From assembly GCF_007004765.1 (NCBI RefSeq), contig NZ_VIKR01000001.1:1116001-1180000 (forward strand): a stretch of DNA of 64,000 nt, written 5' to 3'. The stretch's first letter is position 1, and each line of letters begins with the position of its first letter. The position numbers and the translations under genes are program-made. Source of the DNA: Aliikangiella marina (GTDB lineage Bacteria; Pseudomonadota; Gammaproteobacteria; Enterobacterales; Kangiellaceae). Of this stretch, positions 37,484 to 46,850 are shown one piece after another. The notes below the pieces were generated by a model. The model saw only the letters and a program-made list of their open reading frames with translations, did not search any database and was not told where the DNA came from.

Positions 37484-37637
37484 AATTATCCCAGTATCGG
37501 GCTTTCATCATTGTTTTGATCATTGCTCTAATCACCGCTCAATCATTGAGGGTGTTAATTGTGCATAAGTCATATATCAATATTTGAGATTTTCGACTAG
37601 ACTCATCTTAGAAGGTTTTGTCGGAGAAAACCTAGTT

Positions 37638-38426
37638 TTGGAAATTAATCTTGGTACTAGAGTTAAGATACTGCTATTGGTTATGGCATTACTTATGCCA
37701 TGGTTTAATGAATCTTATGCATTCCAAGAAAGGGCCAGCTTTAGCGTCGGTTATATTCACTTTCCACCGCTAATTATCGTCGATGAGCCTGACAAGGGGC
37801 CGGAACAAGTCAAAGGCTTGTTGAGCGAATTGATGATAAAATCAGTATCTGAGTGTAATTTTGACGTCAATTTCAGTTATTTATCACTTAACCGGTTCTA
37901 TGCCGCTGTCGCAAAGGGCGATAAATCACAAGTACAAATAATCCCAAAGGGAATTAAACAATTAGACGGGTTACTAATCTATAGCGATTTTCCAGTTGCA
38001 GTCACTGCCTTAAATATGTACTGGAACAAATCTCACGCCACCCAAAAGACTTACAATCTAAAGGACTTGTCCGACCAGACCGTCGTGGTGATCAGCGGAT
38101 ATCAATACGCGGGGCTGATACAAAAACTGCGAGAATACCCAAAGCTCGAAATTATCTCGGTTGATAACGTTAAAGCAGCAAAAACGTTGCTCCTTAAAGG
38201 CCGAGCTAAATTTGCGCTTATCTATCAAAGCATGTTTGAACAAGAAAAAGCGTTTAAAAACAGCTTTGCCTTTACCAATTTATCGACGATAGAATATTTC
38301 ATTTCTGCTCATAAAGATTTAGCCAACAAGGAAGAAATTCTTGCCTGTTTAGCGGATGTCCATCAACGAATACTGAACAATAAAACGGTTAAAAAAACAA
38401 AAAGTTCGCACCCAATTAATCGATAG
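37638..38426 (+). CDS. Periplasmic amino-acid-binding-like protein
   Basis: About 262 residues from TTG 37638, 11 bases after GGAG, giving a good signal peptide (LLLVMALLMPWFNESYAF). The rest is an SBP_bac_3-type domain: FSVGYIHFPPLIIVDE at the start, SDQTVVVISGYQYAGLIQKLREYP in the second lobe, and a helical end. A TTG at 37584 would add 18 residues. No transporter genes are adjacent. Like the protein at 35868, it may serve sensing or be an orphan. Substrate unknown. Confidence 0.7.
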   Translation: MEINLGTRVKILLLVMALLMPWFNESYAFQERASFSVGYIHFPPLIIVDEPDKGPEQVKGLLSELMIKSVSECNFDVNFSYLSLNRFYAAVAKGDKSQVQIIPKGIKQLDGLLIYSDFPVAVTALNMYWNKSHATQKTYNLKDLSDQTVVVISGYQYAGLIQKLREYPKLEIISVDNVKAAKTLLLKGRAKFALIYQSMFEQEKAFKNSFAFTNLSTIEYFISAHKDLANKEEILACLADVHQRILNNKTVKKTKSSHPINR

Positions 38427-38496
38427 TAATCGATAAAAAGGTTAGAATGATCAAACCTTTTTACCATCGATATCAATCTTAAAACCGAATACCTCA

Positions 38497-39549
38497 ATGA
38501 CAAACTTTGCGTTATTAGAAAAGCTTGGATGGCAACCGTTTTATCAGCAACAACTATCGCTCGATGAATGGGAGAATGCCATTCCTGCGCGAGTCGTCGA
38601 TCAACACAAGTCTATCTTAGCGGTGACAACCGAAACGGAGTCATTAACAATCAATATTCTGCCTAGCATGCCTAATTTTGTGGTTGGCGATTGGTTGCTG
38701 TTGAATAACGAAAATCAATTTCTCCGCCTGTTAGATAGAAAAACTTGCTTTAAGCGGAAAGCGGCCGGTACTCAAATCAAGGAACAACTGATCTCAGCCA
38801 ATATCGATACTGCGTTTATTGTATGCTCCCTCAATGATGATTTTAATTTAAATCGCTTAGAACGCTATCTATCGCTTGTAAATGAAGCTGAAGTTGAACC
38901 GATTATTTTATTGAGTAAAAGCGATTTGGTCGACGATATTGAAACTTATACTCGCCAGATTTTAGGATTGGATTCTCATTTAATCGTCGCGCCAGTTAAC
39001 TGCTTAGATTCGGCGAGCACAGAGCAATTGGCTCCATGGCTTAAACCAGGCAGTACCATTGTCGTATTAGGATCTTCAGGCGTGGGCAAATCAACTTTAA
39101 TCAATACGCTTTTAGGGGAGTCAAAACAAAGTACAGCGAGTATCCGTCAAGATGATAGTAAGGGGCGCCATACAACAACAAGTCGTTCGCTGTTGCCACT
39201 GCAGTCAGGCGCGCTAATTCTTGATACTCCTGGTATGCGAGAAATCCAACTAACCGATTGTAAAGAGGGCATTGCTGCGACATTTTCTGATATCGAACAA
39301 CTCGCGAATGACTGTCGTTATAAAGATTGCCAGCACCAGTCCGAACCAGGGTGCGCTGTTAATCAAGCAGTTTTAAACGGCAAATTGGAACAACGGCGGT
39401 TAGATAATTATTTAAAGCTACTGAAAGAAGATGCGATCAATTCTGCCAGTCTTGCGGAAAAACGGGCGCAAGATAAAGCTTTGGGTAAGTTTTATAAACG
39501 CAGTTTAAGCGAGTCTTATAAGTTTAAGGGACGAGATTCCAATAACTAA
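38497..39549 (+). CDS. rsgA: Ribosome small-subunit GTPase RsgA
   Basis: 350 residues with the circular permutation typical of RsgA. An N-terminal OB domain (about 25-90) is followed by the GTPase with G4 LLSKSDL (about 147), G1 GSSGVGKSTLIN (about 191) and G3 DTPGMRE (about 245), then a zinc-binding helix region with the CRYKDCQHQSEPGC pattern (Cys/His ligands, about 273-286). It checks late 30S maturation and releases RbfA. ATG start at 38497. The gene is monocistronic and converges with the HDOD gene. Confidence 0.95.
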   Translation: MTNFALLEKLGWQPFYQQQLSLDEWENAIPARVVDQHKSILAVTTETESLTINILPSMPNFVVGDWLLLNNENQFLRLLDRKTCFKRKAAGTQIKEQLISANIDTAFIVCSLNDDFNLNRLERYLSLVNEAEVEPIILLSKSDLVDDIETYTRQILGLDSHLIVAPVNCLDSASTEQLAPWLKPGSTIVVLGSSGVGKSTLINTLLGESKQSTASIRQDDSKGRHTTTSRSLLPLQSGALILDTPGMREIQLTDCKEGIAATFSDIEQLANDCRYKDCQHQSEPGCAVNQAVLNGKLEQRRLDNYLKLLKEDAINSASLAEKRAQDKALGKFYKRSLSESYKFKGRDSNN

Positions 39550-39623
39550 CTATTCGAGATTCACGAGTTATTAAGCCCTTGATCATTTTGCACTCAGTTA
39601 GATTAATCCTTATTGCATTCTCA

Positions 39624-40478
39624 TCAGTGGTGAATAAAAACTAACGCGTTATCGATCTCTTCTTCTAAATTGTCTAACGCTTCAATCGTTTCATCAATCG
39701 TTTTACCCAACCAAGACTCAATTGATTTTGGCACTGCACTACGTTCTCTCGAATCAGCATTAAGCCGGTGAAAGATTTGGCTGCCACAAAAAATCGCTTT
39801 GGCAATATCACTATCATTGCCACTGGCGATTGATTCTGCCGATAAAGCGTGATGATTTTTAATGGCTTCAACTAACCTAGGTGGTAACTGCCATTCCTCC
39901 GCTAACATGGCACCAAGTTCACTATGGTCGATTCCAAATAACTCTTGTTCAACCATGTGATCGGCTTTATCCATGAGCTTGGCTGTTTCTAAAACTTTTG
40001 CGTAGTTTTCTGGGTAGAAATGGGCAAAAACAATTTTGCCAATGTTATGGAGCAATCCAGCGACAAAGTAATCAGCACTTTCAAATTTGGAGATGCCTTT
40101 TTGTTCAGCTAGGAGTTTGGCAGCAACACCGACAGAAAGCGATTGCAACCAAAAGGCATCCATATCTAAACCGGCTGAATTAGTCTTTGGTAATGATCCT
40201 GAGGTTGCAATGCTGATAGCTAAATTCTTAATCACATCAATACCAACATATACAACAGCATGCTGAACTGAAGTCACTTCACGCACCAGCCCGAAAAGCG
40301 GCGAGTTGACGAGTTTTAAAACTCGCACCGTCATTACCATGTCTCTCTCGACAACCGCTACCAGCTCTTTGGCTGCAACGTCACTCTTGGCTGTCAATTC
40401 AAGTATTTTGCTCACGCTTTCGGGGAAGGCGGGTAACTTGTCAATGAGCTGCGCGAGTTCTGTATGATCAATTAACAT
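39624..40478 (-). CDS. HDOD domain protein
   Basis: 284 residues, nearly all HDOD domain: IDKLPAFPESVSKILELT at the start, VLKLVNSPLFGL and VQHAVVYVGIDVIKNLAIS, and a HNIGKIVF segment where catalytic HD proteins have HDIGK. The domain is complete, unlike the gene at the left edge of the window. It probably works in signalling, perhaps with diguanylate-type systems, as other HDOD proteins do. No neighbour suggests a pathway. Confidence 0.9.
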   Translation of the reverse strand: MLIDHTELAQLIDKLPAFPESVSKILELTAKSDVAAKELVAVVERDMVMTVRVLKLVNSPLFGLVREVTSVQHAVVYVGIDVIKNLAISIATSGSLPKTNSAGLDMDAFWLQSLSVGVAAKLLAEQKGISKFESADYFVAGLLHNIGKIVFAHFYPENYAKVLETAKLMDKADHMVEQELFGIDHSELGAMLAEEWQLPPRLVEAIKNHHALSAESIASGNDSDIAKAIFCGSQIFHRLNADSRERSAVPKSIESWLGKTIDETIEALDNLEEEIDNALVFIHH

Positions 40479-40822
40479 GACGATATTCTTCAGTAACTTA
40501 ACTCTTTCAAGCTTAGCATAGGCTCATTTTAATGCTGACTTTTAGTTAACCGTTACTCGCTTGGTGCTCGAAGGCGACTTAGGCGGTTTTCTGCGGAGAA
40601 AGAGGATTATTGGCTGAAGTTTGACTGAAGGAATGCAGCGTCGTGACATCAACATACAAAGAACTCATCTTAATAAAACCGATTTTCATCCTTTGGTTGT
40701 ATATTTATTAACCAAAAACAAAGAAATCCGTAATATTTACCGCTCTCGCGTGCTCTTCGCTTTGAGACAAAACCTATTTTTATATACACTGTGGACGGTT
40801 TTTAATATCTCAAGGATTTGTT
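40479..40822. other. Intergenic region with possible abgT promoter
   Basis: 344 bp between the divergent HDOD and AbgT genes. A candidate promoter, TTGAGA at 40762-40767 and TACACT at 40785-40790 (17-base spacing), fits the AbgT gene. A reading frame of 69 codons at 40621 was rejected as non-coding. Nothing else stands out. Confidence 0.45.
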
Positions 40823-42415
40823 TTGTCTAATAATTCATCATCAAGTATGGCTGCCACCGCAAGAACGGGCTGGTTTAATCGCTTTTTAGCGACCGTTGAA
40901 TGGCTTGGAAATCTATTACCGCATCCAGTCACCTTATTTGCAATGTTTGCATTAGGGATTATTTTTCTCAGCGGAATCCTCGGATATTTTGAAGTAAGCG
41001 TCGCGGACCCGAGACCTGAAGGGAGTTCAGGCAGGGCGGCTGACGGGATGATCAAAGTAGTTTCGCTGCTTACCGCTGAAGGATTACAAAAAATAGTCAC
41101 TGGTTTAGTAACCAACTTCACCGGCTTTGCGCCATTAGGAACAGTGTTAGTGGCCATGCTTGGGGTTGCGGTAGCTGAGCATTCCGGCATGTTATCAGTT
41201 GCCATGCGTTCGCTCGTTATGAATGCTTCTAAAAGAATGGTAACGGTCACTGTGGTGTTTGCAGGGATTGTTTCCAATACCGCATCAGAGCTGGGTTACG
41301 TTGTCTTAATTCCGCTTGCAGCAATGATATTCCACTCGTTGGGCCGTCATCCGATCGCTGGTTTAGCGGCGGCTTTCGCTGGTGTTTCAGGTGGATATAG
41401 CGCCAACTTATTATTAGGTACGGTTGATCCATTGCTCTCCGGGATTACCGAAGCTGCAGCTCACTTGCTTGATCCAAGCTACACGGTAGGACCAGAGGTT
41501 AACTGGTATTTTATGTTCGTTAGTACTTTTGTTATCGCTGCCACTGGCGCTTTGGTGACTGAGAAAATCGTTGAACCACGTCTGGGAGAATATGATAACT
41601 CAGAAGCATCTATCGACCTTGGTGAGCAAAAAATGGACAAGCCAACGGCGCAAGAAATGAAAGCTTTAAAAGCCGCCGGGATCGCATTTTTAGTGCTCGT
41701 TGGGATCCTTGCGTTAACCATCGTTCCTGAAAATGGCGTATTACGTCATCCAGAAACCGGTAAAGTTGCAGGTTCTCCATTTTTAAAGGGTATTGTTGTA
41801 TTTATCTTCATCACTTTTGCGATTCCAGGATTTGTATTTGGTAAAGTCGCTGGGACGATGAAAAATGACCGTGATGTAATCGATGCAATGGCTAAAAGTA
41901 TTTCAAGTCTGGGTCTTTACATCACACTGGTATTTTTTGCCGCGCAATTTGTAGCTTTTTTCAAGTGGACCAATTTAGGGACTGTATTAGCCGTAAAAGG
42001 TGCAGCCTTGTTACAAGCGTTGGGGCTCGACGGTCCAGAAGTATTCGTTTTATTTATCATTATGTGTGCAATGATTAACTTGAGCCTAGGCAGCGCGTCA
42101 GCGCAATGGGCGGTTACTGCACCTATTTTTGTACCAATGTTAATGCTGATCGGGTTTGCCCCAGAGGCAATTCAAGCGGCATATCGTATCGGTGACTCCG
42201 TGTCGAACTTGATCACGCCGATGATGAGTTATTTTGGCCTGATACTCGCTATGGCAGCTCGATACCAGAAAAACTTGGGGATGGGGACTTTGATAGCCAC
42301 CATGCTACCGTATTCAATGATTTTCTTTGTCGTATGGACGACGCTGTTCTATATTTGGGTCTTCTTGCTGGGCTTACCAGTAGGACCAGGGTCAGCGACA
42401 TACTATACGCCTTAA
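40823..42415 (+). CDS. AbgT-family transporter (p-aminobenzoyl-glutamate type)
   Basis: 530 residues with about 11-13 membrane helices. The early segment RTGWFNRFLATVEWLGNLLPHPVTLFAMFAL is the AbgT signature. APLGTVLVAMLGVAVAEHSGMLS and the MINLSLGSASAQWAVTAPIFVPML segment form the substrate and ion region. Members include AbgT (aminobenzoyl-glutamate uptake) and MtrF/YdaH (antibiotic or sulfonamide export). TTG start, 6 bases after AAGGA. An intrinsic terminator follows at 42481. The true substrate cannot be told. Confidence 0.93.
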   Translation: MSNNSSSSMAATARTGWFNRFLATVEWLGNLLPHPVTLFAMFALGIIFLSGILGYFEVSVADPRPEGSSGRAADGMIKVVSLLTAEGLQKIVTGLVTNFTGFAPLGTVLVAMLGVAVAEHSGMLSVAMRSLVMNASKRMVTVTVVFAGIVSNTASELGYVVLIPLAAMIFHSLGRHPIAGLAAAFAGVSGGYSANLLLGTVDPLLSGITEAAAHLLDPSYTVGPEVNWYFMFVSTFVIAATGALVTEKIVEPRLGEYDNSEASIDLGEQKMDKPTAQEMKALKAAGIAFLVLVGILALTIVPENGVLRHPETGKVAGSPFLKGIVVFIFITFAIPGFVFGKVAGTMKNDRDVIDAMAKSISSLGLYITLVFFAAQFVAFFKWTNLGTVLAVKGAALLQALGLDGPEVFVLFIIMCAMINLSLGSASAQWAVTAPIFVPMLMLIGFAPEAIQAAYRIGDSVSNLITPMMSYFGLILAMAARYQKNLGMGTLIATMLPYSMIFFVVWTTLFYIWVFLLGLPVGPGSATYYTP

Positions 42416-42480
42416 GGGTTAAAATTTAATAGGGGCCAATAAATTTTGGACTTCCAGCCTATTAATCGCAAAGCGAAAAT

Positions 42481-42512
42481 CAAAGCAGGTAATTAAGCCT
42501 GCTTTGTTTTTT
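42481..42512 (+). terminator. Intrinsic terminator after the AbgT gene
   Basis: CAAAGCAGG and CCTGCTTTG form a perfect 9-bp stem with an 8-base loop, followed by TTTTTT. Confidence 0.95.
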
Positions 42513-42576
42513 AGTACAAATAAAAATTCGTAAGCGTAAAATTTCTAAATCATAAAACTTCGAACTCAATTTGCCT

Positions 42577-42654
42577 ATGAAATTAACCAAATCGCTAACG
42601 ACTGTGTCACTTAGTCTGTTTTTTATCGGTTGCTTTGAGACGACTTCAGTAAAA
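42577..42654 (+). pseudogene. Lipoprotein gene fragment cut by the Tn3-family element
   Basis: Reading from ATG 42577 gives MKLTKSLTTVSLSLFFIGC, a clear lipoprotein signal peptide with lipobox FIGC, then FETTSVK. The frame then runs directly into GGGG at 42655 and meets a stop at 42700 after 15 foreign codons. The remaining 78 bp are the 5' end of a chromosomal lipoprotein gene broken by the insertion. The other part should lie at the far end of the element after a 5-bp target duplication, probably TAAAA (42650-42654). It is not in this window. Confidence 0.75.
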
Positions 42655-42692
42655 GGGGTATTTCTAAACAAAACCCAGAATTTACGAATAGA
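42655..42692. repeat. Left terminal inverted repeat of the Tn3-family element
   Basis: The sequence starts GGGGTATTTCTAAAC, the GGGG start being the hallmark of Tn3-family ends, and runs about 38 bp by analogy. It lies 202 bp beyond the tnpA stop and directly interrupts a lipoprotein gene. The exact inner limit is not certain. I found no matching right end in the window. Confidence 0.7.
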
Positions 42693-42721
42693 TAATCTAT
42701 AGATCCTTTATAAAACAAGCA

Positions 42722-42787
42722 GTTACACTTATTTTTATTTCTCAAAAATCCTTTGGTTTACATTAAATAAAACAAAAAAAGTGTAAC
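42722..42787. repeat. Imperfect inverted repeat next to the transposon end
   Basis: GTTACACTT (42722-42730) and its reverse complement ending at 42787 form arms of about 19 bp with three mismatches and a gap of about 28 bases, between the left end and tnpA. A second small hairpin (AGATAA-GTTCAT-TTATCT) lies at 42795-42812. These may end tnpA transcription or form part of a recombination site; the AT-rich sequence makes chance a real alternative. Confidence 0.35.
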
Positions 42788-42856
42788 CGGTCTAGATAAG
42801 TTCATTTATCTATTTAAGACTATCTCTCTTGACTTGGTGACCTGTAAACACAGTAA

Positions 42857-45800
42857 CTATGTTTTTAATATCTTCGGGTCATGCATTTTTTCAAAATCAA
42901 ATGCTCGCGAATCACGCAATTTATTCTCGGAAAAATCAAATACACCATGAAGTAATATATGTTCCCAAGTAACTGGTGATGAGAGTTTTATTTTGTTAAT
43001 CAATGCTTCTTTCTCAGCCTTTGATCGAGCATTCATAACTTTCTGTGTAAGGTACATGTAATTCCAACAAACAATTGCGTTTTTAATGACACGTTTGCAA
43101 CTTTCTACTGCTTCCTGATCTTCTTTTTCAACTTGAGCATATTCTGAGCGTCCAATTGCAAGGGCTCGGTCCAATTTATTTCCACTTTCTCCTTTATTCA
43201 GTTGTTTGTGTACTGCACTTCGTAACTCAGGATCATCAATGTAGCGCAGTATGTAGTGAGATTTAGGAATGCGACCAAACTCTTTAATAGCTTTATAAAG
43301 TGGATTATTATTAACAGAGTAAGAGTTTAGTCGTTTAAAAATTTGAGATGCAGTAGCCTCACCGAGCTTAATTGAAACACACAGCCTAAGAATGTCATCC
43401 CAATAAGGTTCAATACGATCTAAACGGATTTGTTTCCTGGGTAGAATAGGGTAATTTTTCGAAGTGTATGCTTTTTTCCCCTTTAAGGAGTAGATGTTTT
43501 GCCTGTGAATATTCTTGATCCGAGGCGCGAAAGAAATATCCAATAAATGAGAGATCCCAAAAACCATTTCAGTATAGCCATGTGTATCAGTCGAATGCAT
43601 ATCGGATTTAACAACGTCATTCTTCATAACACCATCAATCATATAATGGGCCTCGCGTTCTGCGCCACTAATTACATTCGAGTGATAAAAAAGATGTCGC
43701 GTATCAACAAAGTTGTATGCTGCTAATACCGGATCTTTACCACCGTATTTAAATGAATAGTTAGAATTAAAAGAATCTTTTGAAACAGTCCATTTCTGCC
43801 CGTCACTCGATGTTTGTAGGCCAAAATCTCCAATGTAAAGCCCAGCAAGTGGCATGGATTTTACATACTCAAGAATTTTATCGCTTGCTAAGCGTGAGTT
43901 TTCAACCGACATGTAGTTGTTAATCGTTGTGACTAAAGCTGAGTTATTCACGGATCGAGACAGTTTAGTAAATTGTTCTGGACTAAAATGTAAACCTAAA
44001 CCTACGGTCGAAGCGATAAAAACATTGTCATCAGGTCTTTCTTTTAGGTACTCATCGTTATGATGCTGAAACTCGTCCAAAAAGCCCGTTGCTTGATGCA
44101 CAGTGTTCAGTACTTCTGAAATGGTGACGTAAGAGTTTTTGGGAAATAATTCAATATCAACAGAGTCAAGCAATGACTCTTCTTGGTAAGTATTTCTTTG
44201 TGATGTTAGTCTGTATTCACCAAAACCTTTGGTTGTTACATAATCGTTCGAGTTTTCTAATATATGCTCATTCGTTTCTTGATATTGTTGGTGGAGTTCT
44301 AATCCTAATTCTTTAATAAGCGCTTTAAAGTCAATGTATTTTAGCATACCAGCTTGCTTTAATAACGCGCGCTTGTTTTTCTCCCAAACATTGAGTGAAA
44401 TGAGATATTCATCAAGACAACGATATCGATAAGAATGTTCTAAAAATAGAGAATCGCCTTTTAAAGAGTCGCTGATATGTTTAAACAAAGCGACCTTATA
44501 AAGCTTTGATTTAAACTCATCGTCTGTATCGACATACTTCCGTTCTTCTTTGGATAAAAAGCGAATAGGGTAGCGATGATCGACTTTACCTTGATATTTC
44601 TTAAATCTGTTAATAGCTGACAGTAGCGGTTTATTGACTGATTGTTCGCTAAACTTGAGTCGTTTTACTATGTCATTGCATCTACGCTGAAGTTTTAATG
44701 AACCATCTTCCAAGTAGTAATACAAAAGTCCTTCGCCACTCAAGCGATCCAAATCACTTTTAACTTCTTCCATCGAATTTATGATTTGTTCGCTATTTAG
44801 ACTTTTGGGAGTCAGCAGTTTCAACGCTTTAGCCACTTTTATTGCATCATCTAAGCTTTCATCCATTAATACGCCTTTGGCTTTTTCGATCGCCGCAAAC
44901 ATATCGCCTGATTGCTCTAGTAATGTTTTGGTTTTCTTTGACTGCTCGTTCCTTATCTTGTAGTAGTGCTCTTTGGCCTGTCGTTCGGCAATGTTATAAG
45001 CAGAAGTCACTGATGCGTTAAGAGTATCCACTAAAATGTCGTGCAACCGATAGAACTGATGAACGACAAATGTGATCAAGTGTAAGTAGCGATTTGGATC
45101 TTTTTTTCGTTGTATCTGAAAAATCTGACTCTTGTTAACTGATGTTGCATAGTGTCGTATTCCCTCACCATTCAGATCAAGTTTTTCGACAATTGGTGCC
45201 GAAATTAAAAATAAATCATAAAGTACGTCAAATCCCGCTATGTTTTTACTAATTTTGTTAGGCTTTAGCGATTGAGTGAACTTTTTTAATAGAGTCAAAC
45301 GATATCTGATAGCCTGAGAGTCCTTAGGAAGATCATTATCAAAAAGTTGGTCAAGAATGGCTTTGTCGTATGATGTCAGTTCATTCTCTACGATTGAGAG
45401 AAGTTTCGCCTTATGATTTTTGTAGCACTTATCAATAAGAGACTTTAACAAATTGTATGAGGGAATTTCGATTTTTTCTCGTCTTAGCTCTGATGCCAGG
45501 TGACAAAAGCAATCTCTAAAATTCTTTTTGACTCTAGCGTATCGATTGATGATTTCTGTCGCTTTTGTGGTTGAATCTGGCGTGTTAAATGATTTGAAAC
45601 CCATAAATTCGAGAATAATCGCTCGATGGTTGTTGCGAGTGTCGCGATGATATTCCTGCCAATTAAGTGTCTTCTGAATATCAAAGCGGCGAGCTAAATA
45701 TTTTAAATCCTTAGCTTCGGCATCTTCAAAAAACTGATAGGTGACTTTAAAATAAGAATAAGCTAATGCGCAGAAAACTTTATTGGCGGCTCCTCGTACT

Positions 45801-45919
45801 TTTGACAGTACTTGCTCTTCAAATGCTGTGTCAATGTAAAGGTAGCGTTGGCGTTGAGGGGCATTAAATTTCGGTGGGGCATCATGAGATTGCTGACTAA
45901 GATATGGTTTTCGAGCCAT
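42857..45919 (-). CDS. tnpA: Tn3-family transposase TnpA
   Basis: 1020 residues, the normal length for Tn3-family TnpA. The N-terminal DNA-binding region is followed by the catalytic domain with GDFGLQTSSDGQKW (about 695, first catalytic Asp) and MHSTDTHGYTEMVFG (about 775, second Asp). The late Glu lies in the C-terminal region. It carries out replicative transposition. It is complete and uninterrupted, reads toward the left end, and starts 37 bp after the sprT-like gene, so both may share a transcript. AAGGAAGGAAAG precedes the ATG. Confidence 0.95.
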   Translation of the reverse strand: MARKPYLSQQSHDAPPKFNAPQRQRYLYIDTAFEEQVLSKVRGAANKVFCALAYSYFKVTYQFFEDAEAKDLKYLARRFDIQKTLNWQEYHRDTRNNHRAIILEFMGFKSFNTPDSTTKATEIINRYARVKKNFRDCFCHLASELRREKIEIPSYNLLKSLIDKCYKNHKAKLLSIVENELTSYDKAILDQLFDNDLPKDSQAIRYRLTLLKKFTQSLKPNKISKNIAGFDVLYDLFLISAPIVEKLDLNGEGIRHYATSVNKSQIFQIQRKKDPNRYLHLITFVVHQFYRLHDILVDTLNASVTSAYNIAERQAKEHYYKIRNEQSKKTKTLLEQSGDMFAAIEKAKGVLMDESLDDAIKVAKALKLLTPKSLNSEQIINSMEEVKSDLDRLSGEGLLYYYLEDGSLKLQRRCNDIVKRLKFSEQSVNKPLLSAINRFKKYQGKVDHRYPIRFLSKEERKYVDTDDEFKSKLYKVALFKHISDSLKGDSLFLEHSYRYRCLDEYLISLNVWEKNKRALLKQAGMLKYIDFKALIKELGLELHQQYQETNEHILENSNDYVTTKGFGEYRLTSQRNTYQEESLLDSVDIELFPKNSYVTISEVLNTVHQATGFLDEFQHHNDEYLKERPDDNVFIASTVGLGLHFSPEQFTKLSRSVNNSALVTTINNYMSVENSRLASDKILEYVKSMPLAGLYIGDFGLQTSSDGQKWTVSKDSFNSNYSFKYGGKDPVLAAYNFVDTRHLFYHSNVISGAEREAHYMIDGVMKNDVVKSDMHSTDTHGYTEMVFGISHLLDISFAPRIKNIHRQNIYSLKGKKAYTSKNYPILPRKQIRLDRIEPYWDDILRLCVSIKLGEATASQIFKRLNSYSVNNNPLYKAIKEFGRIPKSHYILRYIDDPELRSAVHKQLNKGESGNKLDRALAIGRSEYAQVEKEDQEAVESCKRVIKNAIVCWNYMYLTQKVMNARSKAEKEALINKIKLSSPVTWEHILLHGVFDFSENKLRDSRAFDFEKMHDPKILKT

Positions 45920-45956
45920 AATCTTTCCTTCCTTTGGATTGTTGTTTATTTTTTGT

Positions 45957-46808
45957 TCATGTTACTTCCTGTAGTTGTAAATTACAATCGAGACAACTGA
46001 TTCTCAAATTCCGCTTACCCCACACCAATATTTGACAGGATTTGCAACAGTATTTTACGCGGCCTGACTTTTGCGCAGGTTTAGTTGTAAAAGTAGATTG
46101 AAATTCAGAACTTTGTTCAGAATGATTCAAAACCTCGCCATTTATCTCATGACCAGATGGTACATCTTCAAAACTAAAACTTATTATCTCATTATCTGAA
46201 CGGTGCTTTAGCTCAGCCGTTGCCAACTTTTTTTTCGGTTGGCAATTTTTATTTAACTCGATTGGCTCGTCTTCTGGTGAGAAAGCTAAAATGGGGACTT
46301 CTTGCCTAAAGGTTGGGTAACGATCCACCCATGGTATTTTAAATCCTTTATTAATCAATTTTTGGCAAGTTTTAAGAAATGGACCGTCAACCAAAATGTA
46401 ATCCATCATATTTTCACCGGTTTCACTTCCACCAGGTTTACTGGTAGAAGAGGGCATTAAGCCAATGCTTTTCATCTTTCTTGCCCATTCAGCATTATGA
46501 TAGCCACGTCGTCCGGGCTTACCGAAATGTGCTTGCCAAATATGAACCATTTCGTGACATAGTGTCTGGCAAATTTCTATTAAGGGATATTGTGCAAAGT
46601 ATTCAGGATTTACCGCGAGTTCATCAACAAACTCTCGCTTGGCATTAACCCAGCGAGCAATTGAAGCGTATCCCATCACGCGACGTTGACGATGATAAGT
46701 GATGATAACTTTCGGTAGTTTGCCTGAAAATAGGGCTTGATTGAAGAAATCATACGCTTGTAGAATAGACTCGTAAGAGTCCTGAGTCGGCGTTTTCGTT
46801 TTCTTCAT
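45957..46808 (-). CDS. SprT-like zinc metalloprotease family protein
   Basis: 283 residues. The N-terminal domain has the zinc-protease motif HEMVHIWQAHFG (HExxH, about 83-87) plus YHNAEWARKMKSIGL, which holds the third ligand. These are SprT/Spartan features. A linker of about 100 residues follows, and the C-terminal end (about 250-275) has the CCKSC...CLDC zinc ribbon seen in other SprT proteins. Spartan cleaves DNA-protein crosslinks; bacterial SprT roles are poorly known. It is encoded 37 bp upstream of tnpA, with a 22-bp palindrome before its start codon. Confidence 0.88.
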   Translation of the reverse strand: MKKTKTPTQDSYESILQAYDFFNQALFSGKLPKVIITYHRQRRVMGYASIARWVNAKREFVDELAVNPEYFAQYPLIEICQTLCHEMVHIWQAHFGKPGRRGYHNAEWARKMKSIGLMPSSTSKPGGSETGENMMDYILVDGPFLKTCQKLINKGFKIPWVDRYPTFRQEVPILAFSPEDEPIELNKNCQPKKKLATAELKHRSDNEIISFSFEDVPSGHEINGEVLNHSEQSSEFQSTFTTKPAQKSGRVKYCCKSCQILVWGKRNLRISCLDCNLQLQEVT

Positions 46809-46828
46809 TTTCTTGTCCTTAAATTAAA

Positions 46829-46850
46829 TTTTGGATTGTACAATCCAAAA
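46829..46850. promoter_or_regulatory. Perfect 22-bp palindrome upstream of the sprT-like gene
   Basis: TTTTGGATTGTACAATCCAAAA is a perfect palindrome ending 20 bases before the sprT-like start codon. It is placed to be an operator over the sprT-tnpA transcript. The regulator is unknown; the XRE protein at 49249 is one candidate, but the core differs from the C-box-like site in front of that gene. Confidence 0.6.

Noticed and set aside
40621-40830. Open frame of 69 codons before the AbgT gene
   Set aside because: TTG start without a ribosome binding site, overlaps the AbgT start and its likely promoter, no recognisable domain.
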